DNA of 5,927 nt from Casimicrobiaceae bacterium (lineage in GTDB: Bacteria; Pseudomonadota; Gammaproteobacteria; Burkholderiales; Casimicrobiaceae), in contig CATPAO010000185.1 in the NCBI GenBank assembly GCA_955652025.1, positions 1 to 5,927 of the forward strand, read 5' to 3'. Below are positions 1 to 5,927 of this stretch, in pieces. How positions within the stretch are numbered: position 1 is the first letter of the stretch; every line of letters begins with the position of its first letter. The notes beneath the pieces are model-generated. The model was not told where the DNA came from. It made no database searches and saw only the letters and a list, made by a program, of their open reading frames with translations. The position numbers and the translations under genes are program-made.

Positions 1-1
1 C

Positions 2-505
2 CTCGAGATACCGCTTCCGAACGGCGCCAGGATGTGGACGCCCAAGATGGAAGCGCGGGTGCTGCAGGAGCTGAAACTCGAGGCGCGCGACAGCGTGCTC
101 GAGATCGGCACCGGCAGCGGCTATTTCACCGCGTTGCTCGCAAGCCGCGCCGAGGCGGTCGTCAGCGTCGAGATCTCCGATGCGCTCGTTCCCGATGCCC
201 GTGCGAGGCTCGCGCGCTATGGCATCCGGAACGCGCAGGTGGTGGCGGGTGACGGGGCGCGCGGTTTCGGTCAGGACACTTACGACGCGATCGCGCTGAC
301 GGGTTCGACGCCGCTTCTGCCCGAACGATTCTTCGAGCAGTTGAAACCGGGCGGACGCCTGTTCGCGATCGTCGGCGATGCGCCGGCGATGACGGCACGG
401 CTGATCCGATGGGCCGCACCCGGCGCGCGGGTGTCGGTGGATCTCTTCGAGACTGTCGTCCAGCCGCTCGTGAATGCCGCCACACCGGCACGCTTCCTGT
501 TTTGA
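2..505 (+). CDS. pcm: Protein-L-isoaspartate O-methyltransferase family protein (5'-truncated by window)
   Basis: The reading frame is open from base 2, so the start lies outside the window and about 167 C-terminal residues are visible. The family transfers a methyl group from S-adenosylmethionine to L-isoaspartyl residues in damaged cytosolic proteins so that they can revert to aspartate. Methyltransferase motif I is clear (VLEIGTGSGY, bases 95-124), followed by an acidic strand end (VVSVEIS) that would hold the AdoMet ribose. Later come GDGARGF, YDAIALTGSTP, LKPGGRLFAIVGD and a C-terminal FETVVQPLVN block resembling the family's closing VPLV segment. The usual QGQTIS-P signature before motif I reads LPNGARMWTPK here, so the substrate-site residues are changed. 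The stop is TGA at 503-505, and tolC begins 19 nt later, suggesting co-transcription. The fold and family are secure; true isoaspartate repair activity is an inference. Confidence 0.85.
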   Translation, partial: LEIPLPNGARMWTPKMEARVLQELKLEARDSVLEIGTGSGYFTALLASRAEAVVSVEISDALVPDARARLARYGIRNAQVVAGDGARGFGQDTYDAIALTGSTPLLPERFFEQLKPGGRLFAIVGDAPAMTARLIRWAAPGARVSVDLFETVVQPLVNAATPARFLF

Positions 506-524
506 CCGCATGGGATCGAATAAT

Positions 525-1883
525 ATGAAACGACTGCCGCTCTTTGCTTCCCGCGCCGTGCTGCCGCTCGCATGGGCCGGCCTCTTTTTCGCCGCATCCG
601 CATCGGGCGAAGACCTGTTGCAAATCTATCGCGAGGCGCAGCAGAACGACCCGACGCTCGCTGCGGCGCGAGCCTCGTGGGTCGCGACGCAGGAAAAAGT
701 CCCGCAGGCGCGCTCCGGCCTTCTGCCCTTTGTCAGCGCGAGCGGCGCGGCGAACCTCAACAACTTCGACGAAACGGTCCACAGCGATCCGCCGCTCGAC
801 ATCAACAACCGCACGTTTCGCTTCGGCTCGCTCGGCGTGTCGGCGTCGCAGCCGCTTTATCGTCCGCAGAACAGCATCGTGTACGACCAGGCGAAGCAGC
901 AGGTCGCGCAGGCGGACTACACGTTGTCGTCGGCGCAGCAGGACCTGATTCTCCGCATCGCACAGTCGTACTTCGACGTTCTGCTGGCGGAGTTCACCGT
1001 CGAGTTGGCGGACAGCCAGAAGGCGGCAGTCTCCGAGCAGCTCGCGCAAGCGAAGCGCAACTTCGAAGTGGGCGTCGCCACGATTACCGACACCAACGAA
1101 GCGCAGGCGAAGTTCGACTCGATCGCCGCGCAGGAAATCTCCGCGCGGAACGACCTCGACAACAAGCGAACCGCGCTCCGCGCGATCATCGGCCGCTTCC
1201 CGGCGTCGCTCAAGCGTGTCGGCGCGGGCTTCGAGCCGGTGCCGCCTTCGCCGAACTCGCTCGACTTCTGGGTCGATCGCGCGCTCGCCGAAAATCTCGC
1301 CGTCAGGATCGCGCAGTACAACCTCGACATCGCGACACTGGAAGTCGACAAGCAACGCGCCGGCCACTATCCGACCGTCGACTTGGTCGGCAGCTATTCG
1401 GTGCAAGGCGGCAACGGCTCGACCTCGGCCAACTTCAATGCGACGTTCGAGTCGCGCCAGGCGCAGATCGGCGTGCAGCTCACCGTACCGATCTATCAGG
1501 GCGGGTTCGTGAATTCCAGGGTCCGCGAAGCGATCGCGCTGCAGGACAACGCGCGGCAGAACATGGAGTTCGCAAAGCGCACGGCGCTCTTCAATGCGCA
1601 GACCGGCTTCACCGGCGTCACCAGCGCGGTGGCCTCGATCCAGGCGTTCGAGCAGGCGCTCAAGTCGGCGCAAGTCGCGTACGAGTCGAACCGGTTGGGG
1701 CAGGAAGTCGGCGTGCGAACCAATCTCGACGTGCTGAACACGCAACAGAACGTGTTCCAGGCGCGGCACGACGTCGCACAAGCGTATTTCAACTACCTGA
1801 TCGGCGTGCTGCGGCTCAAGTCCGCTGTAGGCACGCTCTCCGAGCAGGATTTGGAAGACATCAACCGCCAGCTCAGAGGTTAG
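525..1883 (+). CDS. tolC: TolC-family outer membrane efflux/secretion channel protein
   Basis: Encodes 452 residues, somewhat shorter than E. coli TolC (493). TolC trimers form an outer-membrane beta-barrel with a long periplasmic alpha-helical tunnel, used by tripartite drug efflux pumps and type I secretion systems. The N-terminus is a Sec signal peptide: MKRLP, a hydrophobic stretch, then AASASG. Cleavage near residue 28 would leave EDLLQIYREAQQNDPTL, which matches the mature N-terminus of TolC. Two OEP-type repeats follow at roughly residues 29-230 and 255-445. Each has long Ala/Gln/Glu-rich helices and a strand segment (LGVSASQPLYRPQN; IGVQLTVPIYQGGFVNSR). The ATG at 525 is preferred because the signal peptide starts there and GGGA (512-515) lies 9 nt upstream. 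An in-frame ATG at 510 or 474 would add a non-signal extension. The gene lies 19 nt after the pcm-like gene, and its stop overlaps that of the convergent waaA. The partner pump is not in the window. Confidence 0.93.
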   Translation: MKRLPLFASRAVLPLAWAGLFFAASASGEDLLQIYREAQQNDPTLAAARASWVATQEKVPQARSGLLPFVSASGAANLNNFDETVHSDPPLDINNRTFRFGSLGVSASQPLYRPQNSIVYDQAKQQVAQADYTLSSAQQDLILRIAQSYFDVLLAEFTVELADSQKAAVSEQLAQAKRNFEVGVATITDTNEAQAKFDSIAAQEISARNDLDNKRTALRAIIGRFPASLKRVGAGFEPVPPSPNSLDFWVDRALAENLAVRIAQYNLDIATLEVDKQRAGHYPTVDLVGSYSVQGGNGSTSANFNATFESRQAQIGVQLTVPIYQGGFVNSRVREAIALQDNARQNMEFAKRTALFNAQTGFTGVTSAVASIQAFEQALKSAQVAYESNRLGQEVGVRTNLDVLNTQQNVFQARHDVAQAYFNYLIGVLRLKSAVGTLSEQDLEDINRQLRG

Positions 1884-3169
1884 CCGGACGGACTTGATGG
1901 CAATTTGGGCGCGAGCCACGCCCACAGCCGGTCGGACGCACCGCGATGCGCCGCGCAGAACGCCAGCGCGGACTTGCGCATCGCGGCACGCGCCGCGACG
2001 TCGTCGAGCAGCGCGCCGACCTTCGCGATCAGCGCGTCGGCGTCGGCGACGCGGATCGCCGCACCGGCGTCGATCGCACGCTCGCTCGCATCGGCGAAAT
2101 TGAACGTGTACGGGCCGAACAGCGTGGGCACGCCGACGGCGATCGGCTCGATCAGGTTCTGACCGCCCAGCGGCAACAAGCTGCCCCCGACGAAGGCAAC
2201 GTCGGCCGCGGCGTAGTAGCCGAACATCTCGCCGATCGAATCGCCCAGCAGCACACCGACGTCGGTTGGGACCGGCGCGTTAGCGCTGCGGAGCGCGAAT
2301 GGAATACCGCGCGAGCGCACCAATTGCGCAACCGCTTCGAAACGTTGCGGGTGCCGCGGCACGATGATCGTCAAGGTGCCGGGTGGCAATGCCCGGGCGG
2401 AAGGACCGGCAAGCGCATCCAGAATGAGCGCTTCCTCACCTTCGCGAGTGGAGCCCGCGATCCACAGCGGACGTGCTTCGCCGGTGCGGCGTCGGAGCTC
2501 GCGCGCGAATGCACTTGCCGCCTCCGGAACCGTGATGTCGAACTTGAGATTGCCGCTCACGTCGACGTCGCGGGCGCCCAACGCGGCCAGTCGTTTCGCG
2601 TCTGCCGGCGTTTGCGCCGAAACGCCGCGGAGCGATTCGAGCATCGGGCGCGAAAGCGACGCGATCCGGGCGTACCCGGCGGCCGAATCCGCCGACAGCC
2701 GGGCGTTGACGAGAAAAAGCGGAATTCCTCGGACGCGGCACTCGGCGGCGAGATTCGGCCACAGTTCGGTCTCCATCAGCACGCCGGCGCGAGGGCGAAA
2801 CCGGGCGAGAAACGCGCGCACCGCGAACGGCACGTCGTACGGAAGCCACGCCTGCATCACGAGATCGCCGTAGAGCGCGCGGCCGGTTTCGCGTCCCGTC
2901 GCGGTCATGTGGGTCAGCAAGATCGTCGCCCGCGGGCGTTCGCGTTGGATCCGCAGGACGAGCGGCGCGGCGGCGCGCGTCTCGCCGAGCGACACCGCGT
3001 GAATCCACAGCACCTCGCCGGAGGGCGGCGTTGCATCGGCGGCAAAACGCCCGAACCGCTCGCCGATACGAAACCTGTATCCGGGCTCGCGCCGGCCGCG
3101 CCACCACAAGCGCACCGGCAAGAAGGGCAGTGCGATCCACCACAGCAGCGTGTACAGCGCACGGGCCAT
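1880..3169 (-). CDS. waaA: 3-deoxy-D-manno-octulosonic acid (Kdo) transferase
   Basis: WaaA (KdtA) transfers one or more Kdo residues from CMP-Kdo to the tetraacyl lipid A precursor, on the cytoplasmic side of the inner membrane. The 429 residues match the usual length (E. coli 425) and the family is recognisable throughout. There is an N-terminal membrane anchor (about residues 4-24) followed by LWWRGRREPGYRFRIGERFGRF, where E37 in GERFG corresponds to the catalytic base. Next are HAVSLGET (57-64), METELWPNL (132-140), NARLS (155-159), GSTREGEE (239-246) in the C-terminal nucleotide-binding domain, PRHPQRF (271-277) and GGQNLIEP (335-342). The start at 3169 is chosen because it aligns with the E. 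coli N-terminus. An upstream in-frame ATG at 3196-3194 overlaps the waaC stop (ATGTTGA) and would add nine residues; neither start has a visible Shine-Dalgarno. It lies 20 nt after waaC and is probably transcribed with it. The stop TAA (1882-1880) overlaps the tolC stop. Confidence 0.96.
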   Translation of the reverse strand: MARALYTLLWWIALPFLPVRLWWRGRREPGYRFRIGERFGRFAADATPPSGEVLWIHAVSLGETRAAAPLVLRIQRERPRATILLTHMTATGRETGRALYGDLVMQAWLPYDVPFAVRAFLARFRPRAGVLMETELWPNLAAECRVRGIPLFLVNARLSADSAAGYARIASLSRPMLESLRGVSAQTPADAKRLAALGARDVDVSGNLKFDITVPEAASAFARELRRRTGEARPLWIAGSTREGEEALILDALAGPSARALPPGTLTIIVPRHPQRFEAVAQLVRSRGIPFALRSANAPVPTDVGVLLGDSIGEMFGYYAAADVAFVGGSLLPLGGQNLIEPIAVGVPTLFGPYTFNFADASERAIDAGAAIRVADADALIAKVGALLDDVAARAAMRKSALAFCAAHRGASDRLWAWLAPKLPSSPSG

Positions 3170-3189
3170 CGTCGACGAGCGCGCGGCCG

Positions 3190-4161
3190 TCAACATCGCG
3201 GCGCCGCGCGCAGCAGCAGGCCCGCCGCGGCGACTACTTCGTCGACACCGGGAATCCCATGCTCGCCACCGAGGTCCCGCGCGTGCGTGCCGGTGCAGGA
3301 AACGCCGTGCAGGATTGGGTCGGTCGCGAAGAAGAGGCCGACGGTCGGCGTGCCGAGCGCGCCTGCGAGGTGGGTGAAGCCGGTGTCGACGCCGACGACG
3401 ATTTCGGCGTGCGCGAGCACGCTCGCGGCTTCCGGTAACGACAGCCAGGGCGGCACGATCGCGTCGTCGATTCCTGCCGCCAAGCGCCGGCTTCGCGCTT
3501 CCTCGGCGGGGCTGCCCCAAAGGAAGAGCGGCGCGAAGCCGGAGCGCGCGAAATGCGATGCGAGCGTACGCCAATGCGCTTCGGGCCAGAGCTTTTCCGG
3601 CCGGCTGGTCGCATGCAGCAACACCGCGTACGGCCGCTCGGGCAGGCCGGGCGCGGTGGGCGGCGGCACGATATGCCAGCGCGGCGGGGCGTCGATCGGA
3701 TAGCCGAGCGACGCCCCGGCAAGCGCGCGGCAGCGATCGACGAAATGGAGCGTGCGCGGCACGCGATGATGGATGTCGTGGCCGAGAGTCGCCAACGGCT
3801 CGCGAACGCTCGCGCGATCGAAGCCATGCCGCCGTCCGCGCGCGACACGCGCGACGATCGCGCCCTTCACCTGTTCCTGCAAGTCGAGGATCGCCGTGTA
3901 GCGGAACGTCCTGAGCTCGCGCCGGAAGAGGCCGATCTCGCGCCACGTTGCACGTGCGAACGGCGCTTCGCGCCAACGCCGAAGCGAAAAGGGGACGACG
4001 TTGCGGATGTCGGGGCACATCGCGAGAAGCGGCGCGAATCCGCGTTCGGAGACCCAGTCGATCGCGAGCTCGGGCCGATGCCGCCGGATGTCGGCGACGA
4101 TCGCGAGCGCGTAGACGATGTCGCCGAGCGACGAAGGTCGGATGACGAGGACGGCGCTCAC
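3190..4161 (-). CDS. waaC: Lipopolysaccharide heptosyltransferase I
   Basis: WaaC (RfaC) is a family GT9 glycosyltransferase that adds the first L-glycero-D-manno-heptose from ADP-heptose to Kdo of the LPS inner core, in the cytoplasm. The 323 residues fit the family (E. coli 319). Residues 1-14 read VSAVLVIRPSSLGD, where D14 matches the catalytic Asp13 of E. coli WaaC. HATSRPEKLWPEAHW carries K190 (E. coli K192), and VGVDTGFTHLAGALGTPT carries D259 (E. coli D261), both ADP-heptose contacts. TDPILHG follows near the C-terminus. The GTG at 4161 is the start because the family begins one or two residues before the VLVIRxSSLGD strand. An in-frame ATG at 4215 would add 18 atypical residues encoded by the inverted repeat. 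No clear Shine-Dalgarno precedes the GTG. waaA follows closely, so the two form an inner-core unit. WaaF is the alternative, but the SSLGD and HATSRPEK motifs fit WaaC better. Confidence 0.9.
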   Translation of the reverse strand: MSAVLVIRPSSLGDIVYALAIVADIRRHRPELAIDWVSERGFAPLLAMCPDIRNVVPFSLRRWREAPFARATWREIGLFRRELRTFRYTAILDLQEQVKGAIVARVARGRRHGFDRASVREPLATLGHDIHHRVPRTLHFVDRCRALAGASLGYPIDAPPRWHIVPPPTAPGLPERPYAVLLHATSRPEKLWPEAHWRTLASHFARSGFAPLFLWGSPAEEARSRRLAAGIDDAIVPPWLSLPEAASVLAHAEIVVGVDTGFTHLAGALGTPTVGLFFATDPILHGVSCTGTHARDLGGEHGIPGVDEVVAAAGLLLRAAPRC

Positions 4162-4179
4162 GAACCGAACTGGGTCTTG

Positions 4180-4356
4180 GGAGCCTCTGATTGGGCCCCA
4201 CGTGGAGCGCGGCAACCCGAAGCGATGAGGCTGGCCGGGGCGCTGCCTTTGTCGCCCGGCTCGCCAATGGCGCCTACCCTTTGCTGCGCCTTGCTTCGCG
4301 CCATCATCCCCGGCCAGCGACCCGTCGCGCCCGCGTGGGACCCAATCAGAGGCTCC
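4180..4356. repeat. 177-nt imperfect inverted repeat, MITE- or palindromic-repeat-like
   Basis: The outer arms are 4180-4202 and 4334-4356. They are reverse complements at 22 of 23 positions; the mismatch is C4196 against A4340. Each arm begins GGAGCCTCTGATTGGG when read inward. Inside them a second pair, GCTGGCCGGGG (4230-4240) and its exact complement (4308-4318), matches at 11 of 11. The segments between outer and inner arms differ in length (27 and 15 nt), and the central 67 nt contain only short local palindromes. A weaker outward match, ACT.GG...CT, may extend both arms by about 11-13 nt. I see no transposase gene and no clear target-site duplication. A small non-autonomous element or a palindromic intergenic repeat family is the best reading; a long regulatory hairpin is the alternative. 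No second copy occurs in the window. Confidence 0.8.
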
Positions 4357-4386
4357 TTAGAAACCAAGTAAACTTGCGCCACGGCG

Positions 4387-4392
4387 AAAGGA
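4387..4392 (+). promoter_or_regulatory. Possible ribosome binding site for the glycosyltransferase gene
   Basis: AAAGGA is the only Shine-Dalgarno-like string upstream of the glycosyltransferase. It stands 13 nt before the ATG at 4406, longer than ideal, and much too far from the ATGs at 4448 and 4457. It therefore favours the 4406 start, whereas family alignment favours 4457. Confidence 0.3.
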
Positions 4393-4456
4393 CCCGAACG
4401 CCCCGATGCTGCACGCCGATTCAGCACCCGATCAGCCGCCCGGCATCATGTCCGGC

Positions 4457-5218
4457 ATGCTTCCCCTGTCACTGGTGGTGATCACTCGCGACGCCGCGCC
4501 CGACTTGGCGGAGTGTTGCGCATCCGCGCCGTTCGCCGCGGAACTCCTGGTCGTGGATTCGGGCAGCGGCGATGATACCGTAGAAGTCGCGCGCCGCTCC
4601 GGCGCGCGCGTGGTCGTGCACGAATGGCTGGGCTTCGGTCCGCAAAAGCAGTTCGCCGTGGGATGCGCATCGCACGAGTGGGTGTTGTGCCTCGACGCGG
4701 ACGAGCGCGTCTCTCCGGAGCTCGCCGGCGCGATCGTTGCGTTGTTCGCGGCGGGAAATCCGATGGCCTCCGCGTACGCGATCGCGCGCCGCAACCGTTT
4801 TCTCGGCCGCTGGCTCGCGCACGGCGAGGGCTACCCCGACTGGACGGTGCGCCTGTTCGATCGCCGGCGCGCGCGCTGGTCGGACGACCCGGTGCACGAG
4901 CGCGTGATCGCTGGCGGTGAAATCGCGCGCCTCGGAGGCGACCTGCTGCACACATCGGCCGAGTCGCTCGACGCGTATATCGAGAAGCAGAATCGCTACT
5001 CCTCGTTGCAGGCCGCCGCGCTGCACGCGCGCGGCGATCGGGTCGGCGCGGTCCGCATCGCGTTGTCGCCGCTCGCGCGGTTCCTTCGGTTCTACGTGGT
5101 CAAGCTCGGATTCCTGGACGGCGTCGCCGGTTTCGCGCATATCGCGATCGGCTCGTTTGCGAGTTTTCTCAAATATGTGAAGCTGCGGGCGCTGAACGCC
5201 GAGTCGCGCGGCCGATGA
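4457..5218 (+). CDS. Family 2 glycosyltransferase, WaaE/KdtX-type LPS core hexosyltransferase
   Basis: The likely role is transfer of a hexose from a nucleotide sugar to the LPS inner core at the cytoplasmic membrane face. Klebsiella WaaE adds glucose to heptose I; the exact donor and acceptor here are not readable. From M4457 the protein has 253 residues, as expected (about 250-260). It opens with the GT-A strand LSLVVITRD, then VVDSGSGDDT (32-41) for nucleotide binding, GPQKQFAV (61-68), and LDADE (79-83), the metal-binding DxD-type motif. RLFDRRRARWSDDPVHERV (132-150) is typical of this subfamily. The C-terminal FLRFYVVKLGFLDGVAGF segment and the amphipathic stretch after it resemble the family's membrane-associated tail. 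M4457 is chosen by this alignment; in-frame ATGs at 4448 and 4406 are alternatives, and only 4406 has a possible ribosome binding site. The stop overlaps the next start (ATGA, 5215-5218). Confidence 0.88.
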   Translation: MLPLSLVVITRDAAPDLAECCASAPFAAELLVVDSGSGDDTVEVARRSGARVVVHEWLGFGPQKQFAVGCASHEWVLCLDADERVSPELAGAIVALFAAGNPMASAYAIARRNRFLGRWLAHGEGYPDWTVRLFDRRRARWSDDPVHERVIAGGEIARLGGDLLHTSAESLDAYIEKQNRYSSLQAAALHARGDRVGAVRIALSPLARFLRFYVVKLGFLDGVAGFAHIAIGSFASFLKYVKLRALNAESRGR

Positions 5219-5927
5219 CGCCGGACGCATTCGCCGGACAACGTATCCTCGTAACCGGAGCCGCGGGCTTTATCGGCATGCACGCGGCAGTGGCGCTCCT
5301 CGACGCCGGTGCCGAGGTCCTCGGGGTCGACAACTTCGATCCGTATTACGACGTGCGACTCAAGGAGGCGCGCGTCAGCCTGCTTGCGGCGCGACCCGGA
5401 TTCACGTTCCAGAGGATCGACTTGGCTGGCGCCGCAGCGACCTCGCGGCTGTTTGGCGACAACGATTTCACGCGCGTCGTGCATCTCGCCGCGCAACCCG
5501 GCGTCCGCCATTCGCTGATCGACCCCGGCGCGTACGTGCGCAACAATATCGACGCATTCGGACACGTACTCGAAGGCTGCCGCCACGCGCGGATCGCGCA
5601 TCTCGTCTATGCGTCGTCGTCGTCGGTCTACGGCGCCAATCACGTCTTGCCCTTCTCCGAGGATCAGCCGGTCGATCACCCGGTCAGCCTGTATGCCGCG
5701 ACCAAGAAAGCGAACGAGCTGATGGCGCACTGCTATAGCCATCTGTATCGGCTGCCGACGACAGGATTGCGCTTTTTCACTGTCTACGGCCCGTGGGGAC
5801 GGCCGGACCAGGCGCCAATGTTATTCACGAAAGCCATCCTCGCGGATCTGCCGATCGTGGTGTTCAACCACGGGAAGATGCAACGCGATTTCACATTCGT
5901 CGATGACATCGTGGAGGGCGTCGTGCG
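5215..5927 (+). CDS. UDP-glucuronate 4-epimerase-like NAD-dependent epimerase (3'-truncated by window)
   Basis: About 237 N-terminal residues of an extended short-chain dehydrogenase/reductase are visible, open to the window edge. The likely reaction is interconversion of UDP-glucuronate and UDP-galacturonate through a 4-keto intermediate, supplying GalA for surface glycans. The NAD site is GAAGFIG (15-21), and GVDNFDPYYDVRLKEAR (37-53) is typical of the GlcA epimerase subgroup. AAQPGVRHSL, ASSSSVYG (133-140; S135 the likely catalytic Ser) and YAATKKANELMAH (Y160 and K164 of YxxxK) follow. FFTVYGPWGRPDQAPMLFTK and NHGKMQRDFTFVDDIVEGVV complete the visible part. The YAATKKANE and GRPDQAPMLF blocks separate it from GalE-type and dTDP-glucose dehydratase relatives, though substrate specificity remains inferred. 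The ATG at 5215 overlaps the glycosyltransferase stop as ATGA and no strong Shine-Dalgarno is seen, so translation is probably coupled. Confidence 0.92.
   Translation, partial: MTPDAFAGQRILVTGAAGFIGMHAAVALLDAGAEVLGVDNFDPYYDVRLKEARVSLLAARPGFTFQRIDLAGAAATSRLFGDNDFTRVVHLAAQPGVRHSLIDPGAYVRNNIDAFGHVLEGCRHARIAHLVYASSSSVYGANHVLPFSEDQPVDHPVSLYAATKKANELMAHCYSHLYRLPTTGLRFFTVYGPWGRPDQAPMLFTKAILADLPIVVFNHGKMQRDFTFVDDIVEGVV

Larger units (their letters stand above)
4162..4456. promoter_or_regulatory. Divergent intergenic region between the waaC-waaA unit and the glycosyltransferase-epimerase unit
   Basis: This is the only sizeable non-coding stretch in the window and must hold the promoters of two divergent LPS units. 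The inverted repeat at 4180-4356 fills most of it. To its right, 4357-4375 is an unusually A/T-rich patch in GC-rich DNA (TTAGAAACCAAGTAAACTTG). This patch could supply promoter elements in either direction: TAAACT at 4369-4374 is a weak -10-like match on the plus strand. I could not find a convincing paired -35/-10 or a recognisable operator, so the promoter assignment rests mainly on gene orientation. Confidence 0.4.

Noticed and set aside
162..1925. A 587-codon open frame antisense to the pcm-like and tolC genes.
   Set aside because: It is an Arg/Val/Leu-rich shadow opposite convincing TolC and methyltransferase motifs, with no recognisable domain. Long antisense frames are expected in DNA this GC-rich.
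1946..3703. A 585-codon plus-strand open frame opposite waaA and waaC.
   Set aside because: It has low-complexity Arg/Ala/Gly composition and no motifs, while the minus strand carries family-typical WaaA and WaaC motifs throughout.
3170..4267. The waaA frame stays open far upstream, to 4267, suggesting a 795-residue fusion protein.
   Set aside because: The extra 366 residues are the wrong-frame reading of waaC and of the repeat. WaaA itself has the normal family length from 3169.
4230..4318. The inner GC-rich arms as an intrinsic transcription terminator.
   Set aside because: The arms are separated by 67 nt and no T-run follows on either strand. Both neighbouring genes start, rather than end, at this region.
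5611..5625. A run of four TCG codons in the epimerase that might act as a phase-variable repeat.
   Set aside because: It encodes the conserved ASSSSVYG catalytic-serine motif, the repeat is short, and slippage by whole units would not shift the frame.
5092..5742. A 216-codon antisense frame across the glycosyltransferase/epimerase junction.
   Set aside because: It is a shadow of two well-supported plus-strand genes, with no domain or ribosome binding site.

Overview
The window is GC-rich DNA of about two-thirds G+C by eye. It probably comes from the chromosome of a Gram-negative betaproteobacterium, perhaps a Burkholderiales relative. The evidence is a pcm-like/tolC pair facing waaA and waaC tail to tail, an arrangement I recall from Burkholderia, Ralstonia and Bordetella relatives, plus the sequence character of the proteins. 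All six genes look intact or are cut only by the window ends. I see no tRNA, rRNA, CRISPR array, insertion sequence or phage gene.

Layout. At 1-505 (+) is the 3' part of an AdoMet-dependent methyltransferase of the protein-L-isoaspartate O-methyltransferase (Pcm) family. After a 19-nt gap comes a TolC-family outer membrane channel protein at 525-1883 (+). Its stop codon overlaps the stop of waaA, which runs the other way (1880-3169, -). Behind waaA lies waaC (3190-4161, -), making a waaC-waaA unit. A divergent intergenic region follows (about 4162-4456), most of it filled by a 177-nt imperfect inverted repeat at 4180-4356. On the far side, reading right, are a family 2 glycosyltransferase of the WaaE/KdtX type (about 4457-5218, +) and, overlapping it by ATGA, the 5' two-thirds of a UDP-glucuronate 4-epimerase-like gene (5215 to the window end, +). 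No other intergenic stretch exceeds 20 nt.

How the genes work together. Four of the six genes point to lipopolysaccharide inner-core assembly on the cytoplasmic face of the inner membrane. WaaA adds Kdo to the lipid A precursor and WaaC adds the first heptose to Kdo. The WaaE-like enzyme is likely to add a hexose to the core, and the epimerase would supply UDP-galacturonate, suggesting a GalA-containing core or surface glycan. TolC is the outer-membrane exit duct for efflux or type I secretion. The Pcm-like protein is a putative protein-repair enzyme whose usual substrate-site motif is altered here.

The least explained feature is the inverted repeat between the divergent LPS units. Its 23-bp outer arms match at 22 positions, its 11-bp inner arms match perfectly, and it ends only 18 bp before the proposed waaC start. 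It looks like a small non-autonomous mobile or palindromic intergenic repeat that has become part of the waaC leader.
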